In this document: one piece after another, positions 1 through 10,271 of the stretch
Layout: every line of letters begins with the position of its first letter
Numbering within the stretch: the stretch's first letter is position 1
Source: Diphasiastrum complanatum
Lineage: Eukaryota; Streptophyta; Lycopodiopsida; Lycopodiales; Lycopodiaceae
Direction: 5' to 3'
DNA length: 64,000 nucleotides
Assembly: GCA_029204225.1 (NCBI GenBank)
Contig: CM055092.1
Coordinates: 73,942,857 to 74,006,856 of the forward strand
The notes under the pieces: generated by a model
Told to the model about the DNA's origin: nothing
The model's input: only the letters and a program-made list of their open reading frames with translations
The model's database searches: none
Program-made: the position numbers and the translations under genes

Positions 1-338
1 CAAGTCAAAACCAGGCTATTTACGTTAGCCCAGTTATGCGAGACAAGACTTATATCTTACCACGCACAACTGGTTAACAAACGACGCCAAAAGGCCTAGC
101 ATGGCCGTCACCTACGCAATAAAGATCTACATTAGGTGACCAGGTGCTTCTTTATACATCAAAGAAGCACCCCGACAAATTGAAATTCATAAGTGAGGGA
201 CCGTATGTTATTAATAAAATCTTTCCTAATGGTGCAGTCCAGTTGCAAACACTTGACAGAATACTCCTAGACACTGTCGTCAATGGTGGTCGTCTACAGC
301 GGTATTACGAAGAATTGTTTTTTGTTGACCCAATTTAA
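1..338 (+). pseudogene. Ty3/gypsy integrase C-terminal tail (element G1)
   Basis: This is the end of a gypsy pol polyprotein running in from the left edge. Bases 1-120 read in one frame as the helical segment after the integrase core (AQLCETRLISYHAQL, then QKA-stop-HGRH, where the family has Trp before HDRH). After a frameshift near 120 the frame GDQVLLYTSKKHPDKLKF continues to TAA at 336-338. The GDxVLLY, KLKF, GPYVI and DTVVNG blocks are typical of the C-terminal domain that follows the integrase core in plant gypsy elements. The same blocks occur in G2 (43753-43900, minus strand). One stop and one frameshift make it non-functional. Integrase would insert the cDNA copy into nuclear DNA. Confidence 0.85.
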
Positions 339-726
339 CATATTTTTCCTAGTATATATTTTACATTTTTTATTCTTTTTTATTTTCTTATTTTCTTGCT
401 TGTAATTCTCATTTTGCATGCCTATTTTTAACCTCGTTCCTTGTTTATAATTCATACCATTACTTATGTACTTTCTATGCATTTTCTTTTTCCTGTAAAT
501 ACTCATGGGTCATGCATGTTCTAGGTCAACAACTGATAGGCTACACCATATGAAATGATTCTCACACTTTTAGCCACCTCATTTTTGTCTGACTGGTATC
601 TCAAGCATACAAACATTCTTGGAGATACACCTTTTCCATAAGAACTTCTACTCTAAGCCACAGTCCTATTTCTCCCCTTGACGTTTTTCACTTGCATCAA
701 ACAGGTCCATTTCTTCATATTGAGGT
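339..726. other. spacer downstream of G1 integrase
   Basis: AT- and pyrimidine-rich sequence between the integrase stop codon and the minisatellite. I see no coding motif. It is probably untranslated internal sequence of G1. Confidence 0.5.
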
Positions 727-1039
727 TTTGTCAAATCTCAACTGACGGGATTTGTCAAATCTCAACCGACGGGATTTGTCAAATCTCAACCGACGGATTT
801 TGTCAAATATCAACCAACGGATTTTGTCAAATCTCAACTGACGGATTTGTCAAATCTCAACCGACGGATTTTGTCAAATCTCAACCGACGGGTTTTGTCA
901 AATCTCAACCGACGGGTTTTGTCAAATCTCAACCGACGATTTTCGTCAGATCTCCACCGACGAATTCTGTCAAATCTCAACCGATGGATTTTTCTCATAT
1001 CTCGACCGACGCAACTCCATCAAATCTCGACCGACGCTT
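727..1039 (+). repeat. 24-bp minisatellite, block 1 (about 13 copies)
   Basis: About 13 imperfect tandem copies of a 23-25 bp unit with the core TCAAATCTCAACCGACGG. Most copies are 24 bp, so forward frames stay open over long stretches (for example repeated CQISTDG, VKSQPT and SNLNRR). This explains the apparent ORFs here; I do not regard them as genes. Nine copies contain ACCGAC, which matches the plant DRE/CRT core RCCGAC. The array lies inside gypsy element G1, between integrase and the accessory ORF. Confidence 0.95.
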
Positions 1040-1760
1040 CTAATTAAAAATTCAACGAACAAACACATCCCATCATGTCCGAACCTAGCCAACGGCGTCC
1101 ATAAATGCCATCACCTCGATGCCATTCGCACCTCAATGAAGTGCGAATACTGGAGTTCTCTGGCGACGATCTACTGGCGATTTTCTTGCTCTCGTACATG
1201 ATCCTGGCGCTCTCTCGTTATGTGCATCTGTCATCACTTCCACACCATCTCCATCGACTATCAGCCATCCTCGTTTGTTTACCATTGAGAGCGCCATCAC
1301 AAACCATCTCCAAACCTAACATCGCCAGTGGAAGACAACACATTTGAAACTTTTCGCATGCTGAGGGGTAGTGTCACGCAAGCATTCAACACACTTCCGT
1401 TACACTATTGAATATCACATCATAATCATAAACACTTTTCTTTCATCATTTCCATACATCCGTTTCCACATAAATCTACCTTACTTACATCTCCATCCTT
1501 ACCAATATCTTCGTCTCTTCCGCTTCTTCACAACCATATACCGACACCTTCGTTTTTTTGAAGTTCTACCTTCCATCGTTCTCATCCCACCTCATTCTGT
1601 TCCAACCTTTTTATTTCCCACCATACTTCGTTTAACACACATCTTCCACACCGTTCTGCCAACCACACCTACACTTTCACACAACTTCCCTTCCCAACCT
1701 CAGTCTTTCACAACCATTTTCTTTCACAATACACCTTATCCCACACGCATCTTCCTATCC
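1040..1760. other. spacer between the two minisatellite blocks
   Basis: A pyrimidine-rich stretch with no recognisable protein motif. The long forward frame at 1371-1865 is rich in His, Phe, Ser and Thr because the DNA is C/T/A-rich and G-poor. I treat it as non-coding internal sequence of G1. Confidence 0.5.
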
Positions 1761-2007
1761 CTTCTCAACCGACACTTTCGCTCACATCTCAACCGACACC
1801 CTCCTCTCCCATCTCAGCCGATGCCTCCACATCTCAACCGATACTTTCGCTCACATCTCAACTGACACCTTCCTCTCACATCTCAACCGATGCCTTCTGC
1901 ATCAAATCTCAGCTGACGCCTTCCATCAAATCTCAGCCGACGCCTCCGCTCAAATCTCAACCGACGCCCCTTAACCCTATCTGAAATCTCAACCGACACC
2001 CTTTTTC
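1761..2007 (+). repeat. CTCAACCGAC minisatellite, block 2 (about 10 degenerate copies)
   Basis: The same core (ATCTCAACCGAC, with variants CAGCCGAC, CAACCGAT and CAACTGAC) returns about 720 bp after block 1, with more variable 20-29 bp spacing. Five copies keep RCCGAC. It ends about 30 bp before the ATG of the accessory ORF at 2037. Confidence 0.85.
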
Positions 2008-2036
2008 TAGAACCTTGTTTTTCTAGTTTTTTCATC

Positions 2037-2711
2037 ATGTCAACCAATCTCACCTCCAGTTCTAATGACCCTGATGCCAATAAGCTTGACATCCAATTGT
2101 CCAAATTGGATATTACTGAAATGCAACACTGGTACCAGCAGGCAGAGTCATTCTTCAAGGAAATTGAGTTCCAGATTCCTGTCTTGACGGGCTATCAAAG
2201 CCCGTACCTAGTGCATATGATATATGCAAACTACAATGCTACAGCAAGGTCGTGCTTGCTAATAGTTCCCCCTATGAGGAACTATGTTTATAACATATCA
2301 TTTGTGCTGACCGACTTGCAACCCTTTGGGTTCCCGCGAGGACCAAATGCTATCACCAGGACACTTCAAAAGATCTAGCAGACAGCATATTTCAAATACA
2401 TTGATCCCTCCATGGATAAGTGGAAGAACAAGGATGGGTACCGAGTTGAGATGATCAATGATCAACAACTACAAGCTGCCTGTGCGCACTTGACCAAGTG
2501 CACACAACAACCAAGAACCAAGTTGCAGAGGGTACCCATGTCCCTGTTCCACATGATGGCAGATTCACGACTGCATGCCCAGAATCTCTATGATTGGGCA
2601 CAGTTTGCTTCGAATTGCCTTCATGAGTGCCTTAAGAACAAGCAACCTCTCACTGTACTGGGATATCTCTTGATAGATATCACCCTCCAACAAGTACAGA
2701 ACGGGCCATAG
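2037..2711 (+). pseudogene. G1 post-integrase ORF, N-terminal domain A
   Basis: This is the first part of a large accessory reading frame downstream of integrase. It starts at ATG 2037 (MSTNLTSSSNDP) and stays in one frame to 2711, broken by a TAG at 2376. It looks globular and helical, with an Ile/Leu/Tyr-rich core (LVHMIYANYN, then FGFPRG). G2 has a domain of the same size and pattern in the equivalent place (LIRAAYSSYS, then IGFPDSG; 43089-42364). The pattern of a Y/F-rich segment, a [FI]GFP loop and a later helical half resembles the Pfam-type 'putative plant transposon protein' domain found beside Athila/Tat gypsy elements. That assignment is from memory and is tentative. The function is unknown. 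Confidence 0.65.
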
Positions 2712-4182
2712 CTTCAACAACACCTGTAGCTTGTGGACAAGGCATGGAATATTCCCATTGAGTCAAAAAAGTCCAAGCGTTCACGATCACGGGCTGCTTC
2801 ACCATCGGGATCCTGACCTAAAAGAATCAACACCAATATTCTCCCTCTGGTACAGAAGCAAAGAAGCCCACAACCGAACCCACAAGTAGCCGCAACCTCT
2901 GAAGCTCAAGAGGCCAATACATCCAAGGCCCAGTTGCCAGACACAAGGCAACAAAGGATGCAAAGAAAGCTTAAGGCTAAGAGGACATCACCAGTTGGGT
3001 CAGCATCAGACGGCTCAGCTTCGGATGGTGGAAGCTCATCCACAGTCTCGCAAACAACACTCGTCACCCTCACACATCATCGACGAGGGTGATGGAGCAA
3101 CTACATCTACACCAGCACCTGATACGACAACATCTCAAATCACTGGTCAACCAGACAAGGTCGCCACCCCACCCACATTGATTTCAACGCCAACGCCACC
3201 GACATTACCACTTGCACAAGTTTTTTTTTTGGGGGGGGGAGGAGTGGGGAGTGCTAGTCCCCAGGACACGTAAGCAGCTCAACAACTATGAGATCAACAA
3301 CCACAGGCCCAGCAAGTTCACACACTGGACACATCGCAATATTTTGATGTTGCGGACCTGATGGAAATAAGCGTCGACGAGCCAGAGAAGGTGGAGCAAC
3401 GAGGAAGAATTCTGACTCCTCCACTAACCACCACCACCACCACAACAACAACCCCCACTGTTAATAACATCATCCCTCCACCTCCATCTTCAATTCTGAC
3501 ACAACGTTTATTTTTTGGTTTAGCCTCACCATCCCACACTCCAGATCAGTACCCAACCCTCACTAACTCTGAGAAGCTCACCGAAGCAGCCAAGCGCTCA
3601 ATAATTGGCCTATTTGAAGCAAGCTACCATATGCATTGGTTGGTAAGCCAATATCAAATGCTCGAGAACAAGGTCCAGCACCAAGACCAAGAAATTACAC
3701 ATCATCAGAGGCTGGCCAAAGAAAAAGAAAGAGAGACAATGAAAATCAAATCCGTGATGGCCGGGCAGAAGACCACTTTGGAAGAGGTCCAGTAGCAACT
3801 GAAGCACCAGATGGTCCAGACCGACCAAGTACGAGATGGATCATTGGGTGCAATGACAGTCAATGCCCCTATAGTCAAGCCCGAGGATATACAATTCTAG
3901 GCCCCACAGGCCTCAGCCATCCGGATGGAAAAGTACGTACGACTGATCCAAGAATGGGAAGCCGAGAAAAAGAACTTCGAGGACATTGTGGCCAGGCAAG
4001 AAAAAATCATCATGGAGTCCCAGAAGCAGCTAGAAGACACAACGAAGGCCCTGCAGCAAGTCTTGGACAAGGTGAACCAATTGTGGGACACGACGTGCAA
4101 GGCCCAAGCAGGCGCTCATTCAAAGAAGCCACGGAACGATGATGAGAATGATGGAGCAGGGAATCAGGATGGGCAAACCTAA
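2712..4182 (+). pseudogene. G1 post-integrase ORF, Pro/Ser/Thr linker and coiled coil
   Basis: After a frameshift between 2711 and 2995 the accessory ORF continues in one frame (2995-3273, 3361-3795, 3925-4182) with only stops between the pieces. The first part is Ser/Thr/Pro-rich linker, including Thr runs near 3430-3455. From about 3600 to 4110 it is a charged heptad-type coiled coil (for example EKYVRLIQEWEAEKKNFE and QKQLEDTTKALQQVLDKVN). The segment ends in an acidic Asn/Gly/Asp stretch. G2 has the same order of linker then coiled coil (41508-41113). A coiled coil suggests oligomerisation; that is inference. Confidence 0.6.
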
Positions 4183-4362
4183 CCATCAGACGATAGCTCG
4201 GGATCGGGTGGCCAGAGAGCCGATGCTGCTTCCAGGACTTTTCCCCGACCCCCTCCCACTTTTAACCCCTCCTCCTACTTTGCTTTTAATTTTTTCGAAA
4301 CATTCATTCTAACTTACCCTATTTTTTCATCTTCCCTCTCTCCACCACCTCCTAGCAAAATA

Positions 4363-5489
4363 ATGGGCCCATCAAAAGGTCCAGTTGACACATACAAAGC
4401 CCAACGGGACGAGTTCCTTCAACAGCTCTACTCCCCCGGTGCGGCGTATAACTTGTTAAACCCACCACCTCCCCAACCTATCATCCATGTCCCTCTCTCT
4501 CCAAATTACTCCATCCCTGACCTTCCAGAAACTAACACCGACATTGGGGGTGATGATGACTTCCTGGCAGATCAACCAGAGACAAGAAGGTTCTCGTCCA
4601 AGCAAGACACGGGCGCAGTTGAGCCATCGACAAACAAGCGAGGCAAAAAGATACGGACCAAGGCCTTAGGTGATGACCTGGCGAGGCCACCGCAATCGCA
4701 TAGGACAACTTCTCCTACCAGGCCCATAGGCAAAATGGCGGACACTAGAGAATCAGAAAGATTCGAGAGGAAAAACCCTCCCAACATGAGGGGAGGCAAA
4801 GAGGACATGGATCAAAGTCAATACTCCACCAGGGCCGAGATCATTGCGGCATTACAACCGCAACCAGAGTGGCGAAACAAAGTCCTGAAAGATAGCAGGC
4901 GGTTCCAAGAATACCTGAAGGCACCGGCGTGGAAGCAAGTGGATCCCTTTTACATGCCGCTCAAATGCAAAAATCCATGGCCGGCGGAAAAGCCACGGGT
5001 GGAGTTAGTAAACTGGCCAGTGATTCCGAGGATTTCAGAGAGAATCTCTTCGGATGATCTGAGACTGCAGTTACTCGATTTCGGGCACAAGTACAAAACA
5101 AGTGCCAATCTATGCGTGCAAGAAAGTCCCGAATACTGCCGATCCATGGCCTTTCTAATGCAGCAAGATTGTTTTTGAGATCGAGGCTTGGACCCGATCA
5201 AGATCACTCCCAATGTAGCCCTCCAGTCAGAAGAAGACCATGAGATGATGGCCCGACTATACTACAGAACGGCCTTCATGTCATCACGATATGTGACCAT
5301 GGTGGAAGATTGGCAAGAAATGGGTTTGTTGAAAAGATAAGAGAGTACCTGGGGCCACTAAAATTCGGAAGTAAGCTCCGCTTCCAAGTATTTGAAGCCT
5401 TGGGGCGAAAGGTGAGCGAGAGAAAACAAACGGCACGACGACGAGGAGAGCAGGACTCGCAAGAGGTTCTCAAGAGGGCTGGAATGTAG
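4363..5489 (+). pseudogene. G1 post-integrase ORF, Pro-rich segment and C-terminal domain B
   Basis: This is in the same frame as the preceding coiled-coil pieces. A Pro-rich segment (near 4450-4540) and a basic region lead into a conserved C-terminal domain from about 4850. The motifs are QPEWRNKVLKD, VDPFYMP (4939-4959), then DRGLDPIKI and ARLYYRTA (5251-5274). A TGA sits at 5176-5178, followed by open frame to 5338. After a frameshift near 5335, open frame continues to TAG at 5487-5489. G2 and G3 carry the same motifs with nearly the same spacing. I do not recognise the family, and no catalytic signature is visible. Confidence 0.65.
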
Positions 5490-5644
5490 CGGCCATTGAG
5501 AGACCCTCATTTTGAGAAACAATTTTGCGAATAATAAGCACCTGGTTTTACGGAAGCGGACGAAGATCCACGCTTTTCCAAGTGCCGAGCAGAACGACAT
5601 CACCCGTGTTGCAGTGGGTCCTACAACAGATTAGTGGTTGATAA

Positions 5645-6730
5645 TGTTAGCGGGTTCTAGAGAATCCCTAGATGCCGAGCCAAACTGAAGACACAGAATA
5701 TCTCTCACCCATGATCGAGGAGGTCTCAGAAGGAAGAGAGCCAAAGAAGCTAAGAGCCGAGCATGAGAGCCGAGAAATTACTAGCTAGGTTGACAGTGAA
5801 TTATCTATGTGAGCCTACATGGTGTATCCCAGAGAAGGAACGACCATGTAGGAGCTAGTCATATTTCCTAGGCTTTGTAAATAAAAGTAGACCCCCCTTA
5901 AATAATTTAGAGTGAGCCACCTTTTGATGGTGACCTTTAGTGGAAGGGCAAAATCCACATGTAGTTTCTAATTTGGTGGAATTGCCACTTGGGCTCCACA
6001 TGGGCAGCCCTCTTGCTTATTTAAGGGCCCCCCTCTCTTGTGAGAGAGCTTTAAACGTATTGTCAAGTTCTCTTGAGTAAATAAAGAAGATCTTTCACGA
6101 GTCTTGATGATTGCTAAGCTCCTTATTCATGGCAATGTTCTTGAGTGAAGTTTCTATGAGCATGCTTTGATTTCCTTTGTGTTGTGGATTAAGTAGGTTC
6201 TTGCTTACTTCTTCTTTTAGTTGTGGATTAGATTTCATTTATTGTTTGTGGATTAAGGTAGGAATCAGCATTCAAGTAAACTAAATAGGCTGAAATTGTG
6301 GTGTAGATCTTGCATATTTTCTTACGTTCCAGTTCTTGATTGTTCTTGGGCATTCTAAGCATCAAGAAATGGGTGTTTCTTGATTCTTGGACTGTTAGAG
6401 TGCTGCTAGGAATCTAGTCCTCTTGTTTCTTGTTTCTTGGTGGAGTAGCTTAATCTTGTTTTTGTTTGTTCCCTAATTTTAGTAGTTAGTCTGTAGAATT
6501 GCTCCCTGATTCAGAACGCTGATCTTTTTGAAGCTAGGACTGGTTGCATGGCTTGTTTATGCATGTAGTTGAGTAACGAATCCGACTCTTCCCACTGACA
6601 TGCTAGGAAATACACATTGTGATCTGAGTAACGCTTCTATTTGGAAACTGTTTTAACAAGAAGACCAAAACCGTAAAGAACCGTAACCTACAGAAGTAAT
6701 TAAGAAGAATGCTAAAGAAAAGTGAAAAAC
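5645..6730 (+). repeat. LTR and leader of gypsy element G1 (LTR end uncertain)
   Basis: The start TGTTAGC at 5645 follows the accessory ORF, and the 3' LTR of G2 also starts TGTTAGC. The region contains a TATA-like box (6018-6024), a short inverted repeat CTCTCTTGTGAGAGAG just downstream, and AATAAA at 6080-6085. That is the usual U3-R layout of an LTR. I cannot place the LTR 3' end or a primer-binding site. Sequence from 6076 onward recurs, inverted, at 47164-46334, so it includes U5 and the untranslated leader before pol. Confidence 0.65.
6018..6024 (+). promoter_or_regulatory. LTR promoter TATA-like box (G1)
   Basis: TATTTAA lies 56 bp upstream of AATAAA in the LTR. Transcription would start near 6050, so R would be short. 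Confidence 0.45.
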
Positions 6731-6764
6731 CATGTTCACAGATTCAGTGGAATCTGTGAACATG
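6731..6764 (+). other. perfect 15-bp hairpin at the start of the pol stub (G1)
   Basis: CATGTTCACAGATTC, a 4-base loop (AGTG), then the exact reverse complement. The ATG of the ORF at 6732 is in the left arm. The same structure, with one G-T pair, is at 46475-46508 in G2. Confidence 0.9.
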
Positions 6765-6907
6765 TCCCTGCATACTTTAAGGACTATACGATCGAGGATG
6801 TCACAATCCAATTACCTGAAGCTCAACGAAGAGCCAAATGGTAATTCACCCTACGAAGGCCCTGCGCGAACTATCATCCTTTCTCTGAGTGAGCCAAATG
6901 AAACCAA
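6732..6907 (+). pseudogene. gypsy pol fragment upstream of RT (truncated)
   Basis: An open frame MFTDSVESVNMSLHTLRT... ends in LSEPNETN, where similarity to G2 stops at about 6907. In G2 the equivalent residues run without a break in frame into the segment before reverse transcriptase (EYIVHVGAHL, then FAWTYKD). This is therefore the linker before RT, cut off at 6907. Codons after 6907 to the stop at 6941 belong to unrelated sequence. No gag or protease lies between the LTR and this fragment. Confidence 0.6.
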
Positions 6908-7446
6908 TGCAGAGTCTAACTCCACACACCCTACATTTTAATCTTTGGCTTCATCAAAACGTGTTTGTTGCTTGTTCTCCATTATGTTCTTCATAAATGT
7001 ACGATTTTCTTGAAACTTGTCAAGTGATTTATGTTCACAAGTAGAATTTCTCCTTTTTCTCTCTTTATAATACTATGCTTGCTTTCTTGACTCTTTCAAG
7101 CTATCTCTCACATCCTCAAGTAGGCTTTTATGTTACTTAGGAGGCTTCTAAGATTCAAGTGATAAATTTCTTGGCATAAGTGCACCCCAAAGTACATCCA
7201 AAACCTTTTTTTTTTTCTATTGCATGCTCTTTTCTCATAGTTTTCACAAGAATATATTATGTACTTGGATGTTGCATGTATGTGGAGTCTTGAGGAATAT
7301 ATTATGTACTTGGACATTGCATGTATATGGAGTCATGAGGAATTGTTTCTTCTTGTGATGCATTACCTTTTTTTATTACTATCAAATGGAAAATTGCATA
7401 CGCCATAATTTTCAAAAGCATCAATTGTATCATATGAATTCACCTC
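6908..7446. other. unassigned AT-rich sequence
   Basis: No coding motif. It contains a 45-bp tandem duplication (listed separately) and short T runs. Confidence 0.5.
7250..7339 (+). repeat. 45-bp tandem duplication
   Basis: Two copies starting GAATATATTATGTACTTGGA at 7250 and 7295, differing at a few positions. Confidence 0.9.
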
Positions 7447-7632
7447 TAACTATGCACCTCATCAAATATAACATTCCTACTAATCTGCATCTTATGTGTG
7501 ATGAGATCATAACACCTATAGGCCTTAGCTTGTTCATCATAACAATTAAATATGCACTTTGATCATCTAGCATCTAACTATTCTTCCCTGGCTTTCTTAG
7601 GCACATGAACATCAACCTTGTATCCAAAGACT
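7447..7632 (-). pseudogene. Ty1/copia integrase C-terminal scrap
   Basis: Read on the minus strand in one frame, this gives VFGYKVDVHVPKKAREE, then LDARxSKCIFNCYDEQAKAYR, then ISRNVIFDE. These match the conserved copia block after the integrase core (VFGC.AYVHVP...RKLD.....CIF.GY....KAYR...........SRDVVFDE). Two in-frame stops are present (in the KAREE-LD junction and before SKC). It is an isolated, old fragment, and I found no LTR next to it. Confidence 0.75.
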
Positions 7633-9012
7633 CACAACCTCTACAAAGACTTTCATTTTCTAAGAATGTTAGGCACTACAAGCTTCCACCCGAAAATTTC
7701 TTAGGTTCATGTGCTTCATCATTGCCCCCAACAATGACATACCAAACTAGCACTCAAGGAAATACTACCAAAGGAAAGTAGAGCTTATATCACACATTTT
7801 GAGACTCACTGTCTTGGAACGCAAGTTGGTTTGAGGCAAATTATGACTGATACCAAATAACGCACGTCAATTTAGACAAGATGAAAAAAGCTTTTTATCC
7901 CAAAAAAATTGTTAGCATCTCACAATGATTGGATAAGGCTTTTAAGAAACCAAAAAATTTCAAGATCGCAATGATCATGTAAAGAGAATCTTAAAAACAA
8001 CATGAGTTACAAACATAGAAAGTTTACTGGATTAGGTGAATTGTCTAAGACTTCTAGATTGGAATTAAATTGACATGAAAAACCCCGAAATATTTTTTGT
8101 CTACTTTGTAGCTCTTTGAATTGTAGATATTTTTGAGGATTCAAATTCCTACAAAATATGATTGTGCAATATGGAGCTTTGTTTAGCATATGCAACAAAA
8201 AACACATAATTGCATGGCAAAATTCTCAAATGCATTGGCTAACCATAATTTGAAAATGTTGACGTATTATATAGGTAATGTTAGCAAAGTCATCTAATGT
8301 TTCATGTTTTCATTCCGAACTTGTAAACATAGAATTCTTTTCAAAATTGTTTAGTTAAAAAATACAAATCTTGTATCCAAATAAAGCATTATCGAGCATG
8401 CTTGTAATTGTTATGTATATTATTTACACACAAGTTATCAATTGCACTCCATCATGATAAACTAATAATTTGGTCCACATTGACAATTTAATTATCAACA
8501 TTTATTATTTCTACAATAATGTCAATTTTAAGTATCACACACTATGATCAAATCCTTTGAAGTGCATGCATAAGTATTTACTATTCCAAATATTATATGC
8601 ATTTATGTCATGTGGTATATCCAATCAAATTTTAAAGATACTCATGAAAATAATGAGAATATCATGAGGACGATTGTCTTGATGAAATTTTACACAATAA
8701 TCAAGTTCTTCAATATATAGCATTGTTGGAAAAAAAAAAAAAAAAAAGCATTTAAGAAGCTAGCCAAAATCTACAAATTTTTTTGTAGTGTCAAATGCCT
8801 AATCAAGAAATTATGTGCTTTTGAAGGTCTAGAATGGCTAGTGTTTAAATAGGCAAATGCGAATGACCCAGAAGGGCACTCTTTTATATATTTTCCAATT
8901 GTAACTATGAGGTTTACACATTTGAAAGTGAATTGGAAATTGTAGAAGCACTACCATCAACCCCAATTAGATTAATGATTCGTTTCTTTGTGATTTGCCT
9001 TTGCAACATCAT
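7633..9012. other. unassigned AT-rich sequence
   Basis: No supported coding region. Bases upstream (7633-7870) may be more of the copia scrap but are too decayed to read. There is a poly(A) tract of about 18 bases at 8730-8747. Confidence 0.5.
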
Positions 9013-9138
9013 GTTAGCCTCTTCACATTTACATAATTTGCCTCGGATTAAATTGCTAACTACATAACTCATAATTTGTTAGCCTCTTCACATTTACATA
9101 ATTTGTCTCAGATTAAATTGCCAACTACATAACTCATC
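9013..9138 (+). repeat. 66-bp tandem duplication
   Basis: Two copies starting TTAGCCTCTTCACATTTACA at 9013 and 9079, nearly identical. Confidence 0.9.
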
Positions 9139-9694
9139 ATCCAAAAAATTTAATCTAAAGTTAATACAAATGCAACAATTTTGAAAGTCAAATCATGGAT
9201 TGATTTATTGGTCCTCATTTGAAAATAATGATGATTTCCATCATTGTGTAAGGTTATCTCTGATGGTAGACTCTTGTATGGCTCATACCATTTGCAAAAA
9301 TAGGACTCAATCCATTAGCCACAACTCAAAAATATAATCCACTGACTATGTGCAAAGCCTTCTAGGTAAAATATCGCAAAATTTAATCTTAGCAGCATCT
9401 CTTCTAAAACTAATGTTACACTACTCATCCAATTTGCTTCTTAATTGTTACAACTCATCAAGTAAGGTTCCAATCTTAATATTTTTCAAAACAATGTTTT
9501 CCTTCATTGTTTTCGTAATTTTTCGTAAACCTACAATATAGAGAAAATGGCATCTAATCTTTAATAGACATGTTCAACTAATTTCTACAAACAATTATTT
9601 AGCTAATCCTTTATCCCTTTCTTGTAGTATGTCACGTCTAGATACAGCATGTGATATATGCTTAAGGCACAACAAAAAGCGAACCACAAGTTTA
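9139..9694. other. unassigned AT-rich sequence
   Basis: I see no gene or recognisable element here. Confidence 0.5.
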
Positions 9695-10271
9695 GAACAA
9701 TGACAATGCAAGCCATGAAAATGTACAACTCGAAAGATTAGCATCCTTAGAGGAATTTTGAAAATGCATTTTCTATGCCAGCAACACCATCGCACAACTG
9801 TTACATCCAAACACCACCTTTCACAAGGCATGAAAAAGGCCAATATTTTCAACAAATGACAATATACAAGCCATGAAAATATACAACTCAAAAGATTAGA
9901 ACAACAATGCAAGCCATGAAAATATACAACTCAAAAGATTAGCATCCTTAGAGGAATTTTGAAAATGCATTTTCTATGCCAGCAACACCATCGCACAACT
10001 GTTACATCCAAACACCACCTTTCACAAGGCATGAAAAAGGCCAATATTTTCAACAAATGACAATATACAAGCCATGAAAATATACAACTCAAAAGATTAG
10101 AACAACAATGCAAGCCATGAAAATATACAACTCAAAAGATTAGCATCCTTAGAGGAATTTTGAAAATGCATTTTCTATGCTAGCAACACCTTCATCACAG
10201 AACTAAACAACGTTGTTACATCCAAACACCACCTTTCACAAGGCATGAAATAGGCCAATATTTTCAACAAA
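9695..10271 (+). repeat. 201-bp tandem repeat, about 2.9 copies
   Basis: Units begin at 9695, 9899 and 10100 with GAACAA(C)AATGCAAGCCATG. The second and third starts are exactly 201 bp apart. The third unit diverges after about 100 bp and ends near 10271. The repeated minus-strand frames it creates (9595-9912 and 9931-10113) are by-products of the repeat. A shorter echo (AATATACAAGCCATGAAAAT) lies inside each unit. Confidence 0.92.

Noticed and set aside
727-1039. Regular 24-bp repeats resembling a CRISPR array, or a repeat protein
   Set aside because: The repeats are directly adjacent with no unique spacers, the organism is a plant, and open frames follow from a period divisible by three.
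1371-1865. 164-codon forward frame as a gene
   Set aside because: The composition reflects C/T/A-rich, G-poor DNA and it runs into the minisatellite.
1-6907. G1 as an endogenous pararetrovirus (LTR-like promoter followed by pol, and apparent circular order)
   Set aside because: An integrase tail is present and the related G2 and G3 have integrase cores. Caulimovirus-type elements lack integrase.
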